Shown piece after piece: positions 25,146-35,447 of a stretch of 64,000 nucleotides of DNA. The stretch is from positions 95,020 through 159,019 of the forward strand of contig JBAMJV010003338.1 of the NCBI GenBank assembly GCA_037951105.1, written 5' to 3'. The first letter of the stretch is position 1. Each line of letters begins with the position of its first letter. The translations under genes and the position numbers were made by a program. Origin of the DNA: Echinarachnius parma (taxonomy: Eukaryota; Echinodermata; Echinoidea; Clypeasteroida; Echinarachniidae). The notes below the pieces were generated by a model that saw nothing but the letters and a program-made list of their open reading frames with translations, searched no databases and was not told the origin of the DNA.

Positions 25146-25952
25146 ACATGTGAAAGATCATTATTTTTACTAAAATCATTAAGCATGCTTTCATTAGAGA
25201 TCAAATGTATATATGTCGTGACCCTGACCTTGTCACGTGACCTTGATATGTGACCTTAACATGACCATTGGCCTTTAATTGATTTTAATATTTTCCGTTA
25301 CACACGTTATGTTTAAAATTATGTATTAGTCTGTATTAATCTTGTGGGTTTTCTCTCAATATGTGACATGGTATTGTTTCAATTGTCGTGAAAATACAGT
25401 CCTATTGAACGCTTTTAAAGGGTCAAGATGAGTTTTCCGGCATAACAGGACATTAATGTTGTAGGAAAAATAATTATATTGATACATGACCCCTTTATGT
25501 TGCACAAAGATAAACATGACTAAGTATTATACCAATTTGTATTCATTATTTGCCTATTTCGAACAAAAACTGTTTGACCTTTGACCTTTAAACATGACCT
25601 TGACCTTTGATATCTCCGGGGATGATGCTAACAGTTAATCCATGTATCAGCTTACATACACAAAAATAATTGAAAACTACTTTAATGAAAAAATATGATA
25701 TTTTAATGGATATTTGGCGGCCATTTTGGAAATATGCCCATTTTACCCAGAGTGTCATTTATTTTTCGCTGTTAACATCTAAATTGTTTAAAAGGATATA
25801 CTAGGGGTCCTAGAATTCATAATCAAAAAATGTTTTCGGGGGGGTGCATGGGAACCCCTATTTCCTACTAGTCTATAGGGAGAAACTTGCAGGGAGAAAC
25901 TTGCAAACATCGAGCACAAACACGAAACATGATGAAGGGGATTATGTTTCTA

Positions 25953-26312
25953 AAGGAGTGGTCACATTGGACACGACTCCCCACGACTAGACCCACGAAT
26001 GCAGTACGCATTGGTACAAATCTATGGCAAGCCGTTTTAACATTTATTCCTATTTCTTGATATCAATAATTGAATTATTGATATCAGTTTATTTCTTGAT
26101 ATCAAGTATTACTAATACAAAAAAGTATATTTCTTGATATCAAGAATGCATTTCTTGATATCAAGAATTCGATTTCGTGATATCAAGAATTGAATTCTTG
26201 ATTTCAAGAAATAGGAATAAATGTTGAAAACGGCTTGCCATTGATTTGTACCAATGCCTACTGCATTCGTTGGTCTAGTCGTGGGGAGTCGTGTCCAATG
26301 TGACCACTCCTT
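25953..26312. mobile_element. 360-bp MITE with ~110-bp near-perfect TIRs
   Basis: AAGGAGTGGTCACATTGGAC at 25953 is inverted at 26312. The arms match for about 110 bases with roughly five differences. The centre is an array of TTCTTGATATCAAGAA-type palindromes, as in 12750-13790, and the arms include GGCAAGCCGTTTT. It sits about 75 bp beyond the satellite foldback element. Confidence 0.85.
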
Positions 26313-27414
26313 GATGGGTCAGTCACATAGATATATAGATATAGATATAGATAATTTATTGTCACGTTAAAATACAATAACATAACATTTGTTGCCGGAC
26401 ATTAAACAAATATGTGCAGAAGTCAGAATCAGTAATACAAATATCACAATTATACATAACATACAAATCATACAGTACGAATAAATATCACTTACAATTG
26501 TTTAGAGGGAGAGAGAGAGAGAGAGAGAAAGAAAAGCTTAAGGGACAGAAGTAGAGTAGCAATGTGCATAATTAAACTTAACTCAAGCTCAGTCCCATAC
26601 GACTGCGATAAGCTGCCAGTAGCTCCAAAATCATATGAAAGGCGGATAGTGTCAAACACCGGGTAGTAAAAACATCCTTTGGCACTTGCAATTTGAATAA
26701 TCCTAAAAGTATTGCGTGGCTTCCATACATACTAAAGTATTACAAAATAGCTGTAGAGTGTATAGTTCTGTTACGTGTTGAACAATTCACATTAATTTTC
26801 ATGTAATTAATTTTAAAAGTAGATTGTAAAAATATGAAAAACCTTGTGTACAAACTCAGGACTACAATTATAGTTTCACATAACTCACATACGCTCTCAT
26901 TGACTTGCCTACTATGCAAATCAATGTGAGTGGATTTGCCCGAGATATCCAGGGTTATGCATTGTTTGGCAAATCATCAATAGTTACTATGAGCTTTTCC
27001 GGTCAAGTGCAAACAGATGGCTGAGGGGACAATAAGCATTGTGTGGTACATAATGGCGCAAATAGCTCATCGACTTGGGCACAGCTCCTGAATTTGAGGG
27101 GGCTCCACCCCCTACCATCACTCTTCAATTGTTTCAATCGCAGCTTGGATATGCCATCACCTGCAATGAGAAGATAACGCACGGCGCATGCGTTCCTCGT
27201 GACCAGTCGTGCTATTGTATGATCAATAACACAATCCAGGCCTATTTAGCACGATAAATTCGATTTTATGAATCTAAAAAAAGAGATCCAACTCATCTGT
27301 GGCGATAAATGACAGTGAGATCGCATATTATCCACAAGGCTTCCCATTTAAAAACATATATGCATGACTTGGAGCTCTATGAATGAGTAATGAGCAGAAA
27401 CAACGATATTCTAA
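26313..27414. other. no recognisable gene; microsatellites
   Basis: Contains an AGATAT/GATA run (26325-26352) followed by AATTTATTGTCACG, and a GA run (26508-26530). The sequence after the GATA run resembles the reversed tail of a retroposon. A 60-codon frame at 27075-27257 has no features that I recognise. Confidence 0.45.
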
Positions 27415-27575
27415 ATCGCTTAAACTGCGAGAAATGAAGTGTTTCGTGAAAGGAAAGGCGTTGAAACAACGCCTTACATTCTAAAGTCTATGTTCTTATT
27501 TGTTTGGTTTCAATCTGACGTAGACAAAAGGGTGAAATTTAAGGTTAAAAATATGATTTAAAAACACTGATTTAA

Positions 27576-28121
27576 AGGGAAAGTTGAGTTTTGGTAGAGA
27601 GGGCGCTAGACTACTTAATTGGTGTGTGAGGTAATGAAAAACTGAGTGTAAAATTTGAAAGAGCATAATATTTAAACAATAAAATCATCTTTGTTTGATC
27701 AAAATCGGTTCAGAAACGGCTGAAATATCCATAAATATAACAATTTGTAATAAACCCGGGACCCCGGGTTTATTAGAGAATTTTGAACCAGCCGTTACAA
27801 ATTCAAAAAAATGCTTCCTCTTTTCAAAAAGTTACACAATAGGTATTTAAATAGTTGTTGGTTATTTCTTTATCTAATCACTATTTCAACAAAGCATCAC
27901 ATGCACAATATTTTATTCAAAATGATTGAAACCGATGAGTGTTTAGAGAGCGCCCTCTTACGTTTTAACGAAATGATAACATGATCTTTACTACGTCATT
28001 TGTAATTTTGTGTTCCTTTCTAGTTATAACTATTAGTTTGTAATGTAATGATGCGGGTTTTGGTTACTAAAATTCAGTTTCACTAAAACTGTACTCTCCT
28101 TACCAGAACTCAACTATCCCT
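27576..28121 (-). mobile_element. TTAA-flanked MITE, complete copy
   Basis: TTAA at 27572-27575 and 28122-28125. TIRs AGGGAAAGTTGAGTTTTGG and CAGAACTCAACTATCCCT. Same family as 12967-13528, in reverse orientation, inside the inverted-arm element. Confidence 0.85.
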
Positions 28122-28176
28122 TTAACTTATGTTTACATTATAATATAATATACTAAAATATGCTTGCTTCTCGGTA

Positions 28177-28612
28177 ATTTTTACATTATTGGAAAGGGTA
28201 AAGTTCTGTCGCAAATACTTCATCATTTATAATCATTCATTTTTTAGAACAGTCAGGAGCTAGCAAAATATAACAAGATGTAAAGAAATTACTGTAATTT
28301 TACACATTCTAGGGCTGTGATTGGCTTATACAACATCACGCGCGATGTGTGGGATATTCAACCGAGACCGCATGCTGACAAACCGGGCAATGCCAGGTGC
28401 GAATGACTGTTGCTATGGGCCTGTAACCTCAGCAACAGTGGTCAGTAGTTGAATGAGCCAATCACAGAGCTAGAATTTCGGAAATCACTGTCATTTGTTT
28501 TTATCTTGTGTGATATTTCGCTAGCTCCTGACTGTTCTAAAAAGTAAATTAATATATGAATCGTTTCTCATCAAAGACGAGACTTTGCCCTTTCCAATGA
28601 TGTAAAAATAAC
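28177..28612. mobile_element. palindromic block around CAGGAGCTAGC
   Basis: TTACATTATTGGAAAGGG and TAGAACAGTCAGGAGCTAGC on the left are mirrored by GCTAGCTCCTGACTGTTCTA and CCCTTTCCAATGATGTAA on the right. The inner part also pairs (GGGCTGTGATTGGCT with GAGCCAATCACAGAGC). This may simply be the inner part of the larger inverted element rather than a separate one. Confidence 0.6.
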
Positions 28613-29119
28613 TGAGATGCAAAGATTAATAATAAGTCCTTTTACGATACGATCATGTTGAATTTTATTGTGTTTTGTATCCTTGTTTTTAACCTTAAAT
28701 TTCACCCTTTTATATGTGTCAAATTGAAACAAAATAAAGATTTATATGAACTTTAAAATGTTACTTGTTTTATGAACACTTTTCCTTTCATAAAACACTG
28801 CATTTGTCCTAATTATTTAGCTTTAAAACACCGGTATCTTAGCTCAGTACGTAGAAAGATGACACATACATGGTCGTCAATTAATTATAAATTATACTCT
28901 TCACTTCTGCCTCATTATAACAGCGAGTGCAACCAAGCTGTGAGTTTATTTTTAAATTGCATTCGATTGGGACGTTTTCAAGTGTTTTTGACACAGTATT
29001 AGTAGAGCAGATAAGTGTAAAATATCATGTAAATCGTTCAAAGTTTGATACAAGCAACATACTTGGTATGCAGACTACCTTAGGGATACTTTTTAGAAAA
29101 AAACACTTAGCCAAGCGAA

Positions 29120-29700
29120 AATTCAAGATGGCGGCCATTTTCCAAGATGGCCGCCGAAAAGCTACTTTTTTTATATAAAAATTGACTGGGTTGGCCGATT
29201 TTAGTAATCTTGGTGTCGTTTTATATGTTTATTGACATGCTGAACACGATGGTAATACATAAGGACCCATGTGATGGCCAAAATCCAAGATGGCCACCAT
29301 TTTCCCAGATGGCCCCAAAAAGATATTTTTTTATATAAAAATTGACTGAGTTGGCTGATTTTAATAATCTTGGTGTCGTTGTATATGCTTATTGACATGC
29401 TGAACACAATGGTTATAAACAGATTCATATGATGTCCAAAATCCAAGATGGCTGCCATTTTTACAGATGGCCCCAAATAGCTACTTTTTATTTTAAAAAT
29501 TGACTGAGTTGGCCGGTTTGGATAATCTTTGTGTTGACTTGAACGTTAATTTATAATATCAAAAGCGATTGTAATTCACACGGACCAATATAATAGCGAA
29601 AATCCAAGATGGCTTCCACCTTCAAAGATAACCGCCAAGGCTAATTTTTTTTCTCATAAAAGTTGACTGAGTTTGCCGATTTTTATTATCTTGATGTCGA
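29120..29700 (+). repeat. ~160-bp tandem units, left arm
   Basis: CAAGATGG recurs at 29124, 29286, 29454 and 29605. Each unit has a paired CAAGATGGC...CCAGATGGCC block, then a short T/TATA stretch, AAATTGACTGAGTTGGC, and ATTGACATGCTGAACAC. Confidence 0.85.
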
Positions 29701-29829
29701 TTCATATGTGACCTGATATGTTTCTTGATGTGCTGAAAACATTTGTGTTACACAAAGACCTTAACAATGGCATAGCTAAGGGATATCGGGCTATATAACC
29801 CCGCGGGGGCACTCATGTATAATGTAAGA

Positions 29830-30220
29830 CGGGTATGTGCCGCTAACAACCCCCCCCCCCCCCCCCCCTCCCCCCCGCTTTCACACCCGATTTTCAAAAA
29901 TGTCCACTCCATAGACCCCAGGAATCACTTGGCCAGGTAGTTGAGTAGCGCCAAGTCCATATTCTTCTTCTAGTCAGCTCCTTGGACCATCAATTTTGAG
30001 GGTTTCCGTAGGTCTTTGGTAGCTCGAAGTCCATGTATTTTGTAGTTTTAGTATGCTCCTTAAGACCCCTTAACTCCCGTTTCTGGGTTTTTGTAGCTCC
30101 AAAGACCCTATATTTGATGCTTGTAGTCAGCTCTTAAGATCCCCACATCCGGATTCCGTGAGGCTCACCCCCGTCAAAAAATAATTGTAACCCCTCCCCC
30201 CCCCCCCCCCCCCCCCCCTG
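29830..30220. repeat. C runs and ~75-bp diverged tandem repeat
   Basis: C runs lie at about 29850-29876 and 30197-30218. Between them a unit with GTAG(C/T)...TCCTTGGACC / TCCTTAAGACC and TAGTCAGCTC recurs roughly three times. Non-coding. Confidence 0.6.
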
Positions 30221-31669
30221 TATATAACCCTTCTGTCTGTACTGAATTAATGGAATGTCTTTTGTTCTTGATTTTTTTGGACAGGCTGCTCCTTTATTGA
30301 TATTTCCCATCCCGGAACGATCTCTTTACCTCATCCTGGACCGTCCAAGCCCTTGGACCCCTGAATATATGCCTAACATGTTTATTAAGAGAAGAAGACG
30401 ATTTTAATCATTAATAATGTATTGGGAGTTCATGTACAGTATGCATACAACATCATTGTATACACCCAGATCAATTCTCATGTTCAGATTAAACTTTCCG
30501 ACCCCTTCTCAGTTGGAATATGGGTACGCATGGACCGCTCTATATATATACCAAACAAAACTGTAGAGATTTTTGCAGCTTCCTTATCATCAGCTTTGGG
30601 TAATAGGGGTATGATATTGTTACAGTATCACACGTTTACCCTATTCGATATGCCACATTGTATAGATGGACACCGACACTGGTCACACCGCTCCTCCTTT
30701 TGATGATGTCAGCCTTTATCTTTTCAGGGAACCATGGTCCCAAATATTATAACTATTACAAGTAAAGGGCAACAGTCTTTATATCCTAAAAGTTTAGAAA
30801 AATAGATTTCCATAAGATGTATTAGATATAGCTATTGTCTAGGACGTATGATAGTTAAAAATAACATGCTGTCTGCATATCCATCCACTTAGCCATGCCT
30901 TTGAACCATTCCAGAAGCATGATCTGTACACATCAGTGTAAATATAATTGTTTAGCAACATCATATGAGGTGTATTATAGATCATTAGTGTCTTGCATAT
31001 TTCTTTCTTTTATGGGTTCATCCATTTCCTGGGATACGTTCAATTGCTTATCCATTCTCTTATTGAAGTGGGACTGAGTTTGCACTACTTGCTCATGGTG
31101 GTTGGTCAAATTAGCAGTGTATCTTTACACCCTGAATGGTCATCATACTCAAGGAAATGATGAGCCTGACGGGAGTGCGTTATTCAATGTTTTAAAGACT
31201 GACGTACTTGTATCCATATAGGTGATAGCTGGATGACTATAGTGTCCGAGTCAATGTATAATCAATTATACTTACAGCCCAAACTGAATCATTACAGAGA
31301 AGCAAATAACAGACGGTGACCAAACTCTTACAAGATATTCCGTTTTGGTATATATCGTAAAAAGGACCATGTCGTTGCCAGTCTCAGGCTATGAGCCTAA
31401 TGGGGGTTGGGAAAGTGGATAGGGGGATAGGACGATGCACGGGATAGCAAAGATATCGCGTTCATATTTATTTAAATCGTACATTTATTGTCACTCAATC
31501 ATCTCAAAAGTTCAGAGGCATAACCAAAGCACTACCAATGATGAGAGGGGTGGCAAACAAACTTTTAGGGCAATATTTCCTATAAGGTAGCAGCCTTAAC
31601 CAAAACATGAAAAAGTAAAATCATGATTTCCTTAGGGAGGAATGGCTAATCCCTCCTTTATCCCCTTGC

Positions 31670-32470
31670 TACGCCATCTTGGAAAATGGCCGCCATGTTC
31701 GATTTTTACCATTATTTAGATCCATTTGTATGAAAATAGTTTTCAGCTCATCAAACAACCTTTTAATCAGTACAAAGATTATTAGAATCAACCAACTCAG
31801 TCAGTTTTTGGAAACAAATGTAACATGCTTTTTGGCAACCGTCTTGAAAAATGGTCGTCATGTTGGATTTTCGCCATTATATATGTCTGTATGAATCATA
31901 ATCGTCTTCAGCATATCAGGTCACATGTGAATCGACATCAAGATCATGCCTTGGCGGTCATCTTGGAAAGTGGCAGCCATCTTGGATTGGGGCCATCGTA
32001 TGAGTCCGTATGTATCACCAGTGTGTTCAGCATGTCAATAAACATATAAAAAACGACACCAAGATTATTAAAATCGGCCAACTCAGTCAATTTTTATATC
32101 AAAAAGTAGCTCTTTCGGGCCATCTTGGAAAATGACGGCCATCTTGGATTTTGGCCATCATATGAATCTGTATGTATCACCATTGTGTTCAGCATGTCAA
32201 CAAACGTATAAAACGACACCAAGATTACTAAAATCGGCCAACTCAGTCAATTTTTATATAAAAAAGAAGCTTTTTTGGGCCATCTGGGAAAATGGCGGCC
32301 ATCTTGGATTTTGGCCATCGTTTAAGTCCGTATGTATCACAATTGTGTTCAGCATGTCAATAAACATATAAAACGACACCAATATTACTAAAATCGGCCA
32401 ACCCAGTCAATTTGTATATCAAAAAGTAGCTTTTTGGCGGCCATCTTGGAAAATGGCCGCCATCTTGGAT
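31670..32470 (-). repeat. ~160-bp tandem units, right arm
   Basis: Inverted counterpart of 29120-29700. TCTTGGAAAATGGCCGCCAT and GGCCATCTTGGAAAATG blocks alternate with TTCAGCATGTCAATAAAC and GCCAACTCAGTCAATTTTT. Frames across it are artefacts of the repeats. Confidence 0.85.
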
Positions 32471-32590
32471 TTTCGCGTGGCTAAGTGTTTTTTCTTGAAA
32501 AGTGTCCCTATTGTAGCCAACATACCAAGGCTCTTGCTTGTATCAAACTTTGAACGATTAATACACTTATCTGCTCTACTATATCATTGT

Positions 32591-33241
32591 ATTCGCAGCT
32601 AATGGCAGGTAGTCGCATGCGTTTGTAACTGCCCCATTCATAGATTGCAAATTGCAAATTAAACATCCATTGTATAATACAATGTCACAAACAAGTTGTC
32701 TTCCGGGTCCCGACTTTCTCAAGTAAGCTTTTACATTATGGTCGCTATTCTAAAAAGCTATTGGGGAAAACAATTCATTGCAAATAACGCGCCTTTGTAC
32801 TGTGACCCCGGCGCGCCCCCAAAATAATGGTTTGTTTACATGCAGAGCGCCACTACGACAAGATATTGAAAGGGCGGCCGGGCCGAGCCCGCCACTGTAA
32901 ACGCACACAATTGGGGGGCCGAGTACCGCAATTTAGGCCGCGGCCGAGCCGCGGCTCGGCCCGGCCCTGCACTGTAAACGGGGTCTAAGTACTGTTTGAG
33001 TAAACAGTTGTTGAGAGTCCACTGAAATCGTGACTGAAATTCTAGAGCCCTGATAAGATTAACTTTAGAATTACGCGAGGGGTAATTAAGTGTCTAAACG
33101 CGCGATTGTGTTTTTTGTTAACATACGATACACTCTCCTGTTCTCTATCGGAAACTAGCGGCGGAGAACGATGGTACGTGCACCCTGTAAAATTTCAAAT
33201 TATAATATTTTTCGTGTCGCCCTATCATTTTGTCGATACTA
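32591..33241. other. no gene; GC-rich palindrome
   Basis: 32872-32988 is much more GC-rich than its surroundings, with GGCCGCGGCCGAGCCGCGGC and paired CACTGTAAACG copies (32902, 32972). This suggests a small inverted-repeat element. No exon is supported here. Confidence 0.5.
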
Positions 33242-33312
33242 TTAAAGGGATAGTTGAGTTTTGGTCAAACTTGATTTTAGTAACCCAAACCTGCACCATT
33301 TTAAATGGTGCG
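33242..33312 (+). mobile_element. solo end of the TTAA MITE family
   Basis: TTAAAGGGATAGTTGAGTTT followed by GTAACCCAAACCTGCACCAT matches about 70 bp of the MITE end and then stops. The other terminus is absent. Confidence 0.7.
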
Positions 33313-33724
33313 GTACAAACGTACAAACGTACAAAACGTGCGTTTGCAGTGCTCCTGGTATCAAATGCATATGGAGCATACGCAAAAGTCCTGTTTAAAG
33401 TTAAACAGGTGTTTAGTTCGTAAGGACTTCGACTTCAGAATGCCAAATTAATTTATACGGTCCTGTCTAACCAACCATTTGTGTAAATTAAGGACTTCAG
33501 AATACCAGCCTGATTTCTTTTCATGCACCTGTAATTGAGTCTGCATTTTGGGAACCTGTATTGATCCTGCAAATATGACACACTCCTTTAACCAAGAAAA
33601 CAGGGAGAGAGTTCTTATGTGGGATCAATAATGTCCAAGTATGGGTGATGATCCATTTCTCCTTTTATGTATAAGCCACAAATCATGTCGCGTCTCGCAA
33701 TCACATTCGATATATTGCTTTGTT

Positions 33725-34290
33725 TCTCTATAACTCGTATGTTTCCATACAGGGTCGCCCCCCAAAAAAGGAACGGGGCACTTCCCAAAATAAAATAATA
33801 AAATGATTTTTTCCATCGGATGGGGTGTCTTTTCCAATGAAAAACGATACCAAGAACAGTCGTATCGTGTAGTTTTTGTTTTAGGGCGCTGTGAGTGACA
33901 CCATGTCAGGTTCCCTTTTTGTCAATTTTTACCAAGTCAGTGCCCTATAATTCGCACTTACTGCCCGTCATAAGCATTGAAGAACGAGCATAACGCGCGC
34001 CATTGTTAGTGTGCATTCAGCTGTGTCCCGATATAATTGTCTGATGCTGTAAGGGGAAGGAATTGCGATTCATCAGGCAGTGACTCGGTAAAAAATGACA
34101 AAAATGGGAACCTGACATGGTCTCACTTAGAACGTCATACAACAAAAACTACTTGTCCAAAATCACTGTTCTTGGTATCGTTTTTCATTTTTTCATTGGA
34201 AAAGACACTCTATCCGATTGACATAATCGTTGTGTTACTATAATTTGGGAAATGCCCCGTTTCGTTTTTTGGGGGCCACCATGTATAGCT
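33725..34290. mobile_element. foldback element, ~250-bp inverted arms
   Basis: The left arm (GGTCGCCCCCCAAAAAAGGA, GTGTCTTTTCCAATGAAAAA, GATACCAAGAACAGT, ACCATGTCAGGTTCCC) is mirrored to the right, ending in TTTTTTGGGGGCCACCATG. The right arm ends about 35 bp before the splice acceptor of the death-domain exon, so the arm is intronic. A partial relative is at 2440-2765. Confidence 0.8.
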
Positions 34291-34324
34291 CATATGTTTT
34301 CCTTTCCTACATGACTTCGATTAG

Positions 34325-34611
34325 AGAAGCGGATGAGATCTCTGATATGAGTTTGCGGAGGATCGCGAGAGCCATCGGAGGAAGCAATACGAATCTAATG
34401 GATTTGGGTTTGGAGCTTCGCTTTAAGATTGTCCAGGTCAAACAATACATTCAATCAAATAAGCTTGGCGGCGAGGTGACGATAGACGGAACAAGTTCCA
34501 TGTTGTTTGATTGGAGGGACAGCCAATTAAAGAAGGACCAACGTCGCACCCTGAGAGCAGCACTAGAGGAAGCTGGTCTCCTCCGAATCGCAGAGGAGCA
34601 TTTAGTATTAC
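34325..34611 (+). CDS. internal exon encoding a death domain
   Basis: Encodes about 95 residues with the pattern of a death domain: an opening helix SLRRIARAIGGSNTNLMDLG, then ELRFKIVQVKQYIQSN, a variable loop, the conserved MLFDWRD, and the closing helices TLRAALEEAGLLRIAEEHL. Death domains are six-helix modules that pair with other death domains in adaptor, receptor and NF-kB or apoptosis signalling, usually in the cytoplasm. The acceptor is TTCGATTAG|AGAAGC (phase 2) and the donor is TTAC|GTATGT (phase 1). The open frame continues upstream into the foldback element, but that part reads as the transposon arm and I treat it as intron. Upstream exons were not found and may lie outside the window or among the repeats. 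The domain lies at the C-terminus, the usual place in adaptor and receptor proteins. Parent protein not identified. Confidence 0.7.
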
Positions 34612-35385
34612 GTATGTTCTTTCATCGCAAACTAGCAATGTTTTTTTGTGATTTCAACTTTACGATAACCATGAGGATAAGATTTTTGAAGAACACTTGC
34701 AGTTTAATGAAATGTATACATAACATTTAATGGCATTAATTGTATCTATTTTATTAAGAACTATTCACTAAAATCATTGAGCACAGTTATTGGTTGTAAA
34801 GAGAAGAAGTTAGGATTAGTAGTTGTTACTTTATCAAATCATTCAATCAAACATAATGCCCGAATCGATAATATATATGAGTATGTAATGCGTTGAAGAT
34901 TGTGGTCTTCAAGTTCGATCCTTCCTGACGTTGGTAAACGTTACAAAATAAGCAAATGATATGTAAATCTTCAGGCATGAACAGGGGAACCACGCTCATT
35001 CCAAAATCTTAATGAAACATACCTTGTTGTCTTACCTTTCCTAGACATTGCAAACATAACTGACCTCCGTTGAATTGAGTAGTTGCTGATCTAAATTTTC
35101 ATACATTTACAGTTCGCCGTTGTCCAGGAGTTAGAAAACGAAAATGGGAACTCATCCGATTTAAACATGCACTCACTTAGTATTGTTTATGTTGCATTAC
35201 TACGTAATGTTTACAATGAGGTTAATTATTAAACGAACCGATTAATGTATCTTGTTAAATCCGAGTAAATATTATTTGCCAGATAAATGGGGACTACCGG
35301 TTCTTGATATTCAATTATATCAATACATAATTTTATGATAATTATTTCCAGTTTTATTTTCGGCCCTGTTTGATCTTTTCTTCAG

Positions 35386-35447
35386 AAAAACGACCCGGAC
35401 CTGACTTAAGAAAGGGAGGATCTAAAAGAAAACGCCCTAAAAAGTGA
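35386..35447 (+). CDS. terminal exon of the death-domain gene (predicted)
   Basis: After a pyrimidine-rich acceptor (CTTTTCTTCAG) the exon continues the phase-1 frame of the death-domain exon, giving a short basic tail QKRPGPDLRKGG then SKRKRPKK and a TGA at 35445-35447. The cluster of K/R could be a nuclear-localisation or membrane-contact signal; that is inference. An alternative exon beginning after TACATTTACAG at 35113 would also continue the frame, giving a basic tail with a stop after about 24 codons. The choice between them, or alternative splicing, cannot be settled from the sequence. Confidence 0.5.

Larger units (their letters stand above)
18313..25877. mobile_element. 7.5 kb foldback element with satellite arms
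   Basis: The outer arms 18320-19090 and 25150-25874 are inverted copies: CTAGTAGGAAATAGGGGTTC, CTAGTATATCCTTTTAAAC, CCAAAATGGCCGCC and TGGTATTGTTTCAATTG are all mirrored. Between them lie two satellite arrays of the same 21-bp unit in opposite orientation, meeting near 21390. TATAG just outside each end is a possible 5-bp target duplication. No transposase or other protein is encoded. The architecture recalls Foldback-type elements, whose long inverted repeats contain short tandem repeats. Confidence 0.85.
27415..28808. mobile_element. inverted-arm element carrying two nested MITEs
   Basis: 27425-27560 (TTTCGTGAAAGGAAA, TTCAATCTGACGTAGAC, GGGTGAAATTTAAGGTTAAA) is mirrored at 28665-28805. Inside are the TTAA MITE at 27576-28121 and a second palindromic block at 28177-28612. 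No coding capacity is visible. Confidence 0.7.
28999..32590. mobile_element. foldback element with CAAGATGGC-rich repeat arms
   Basis: Outer arms: GTAGAGCAGATAAGTGTA, TTTGATACAAGCAACATAC and AACACTTAGCCAAGCGAAAA at 28999-29120, mirrored at 32470-32590. Inside each arm is a tandem array of ~160-bp units (left about 4, 29120-29700; right about 5-6, 31670-32470). The interior has no recognisable protein; a 93-codon frame at 30422-30703 is unassigned. Same plan as the 7.5 kb element but an unrelated sequence. Confidence 0.8.

Noticed and set aside
21888-25194. Open frames of up to 587 codons in the right satellite array
   Set aside because: Same artefact as in the left array, inverted.
30422-30703. 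93-codon open frame in the spacer of the 29-32.6 kb element
   Set aside because: No recognisable domain or transposase motif and no supporting splice or promoter signal.
34230-34324. Extension of the death-domain frame to an upstream ATG
   Set aside because: The upstream part is the inverted arm of the foldback element; the AG at 34323-34324 is a better boundary.
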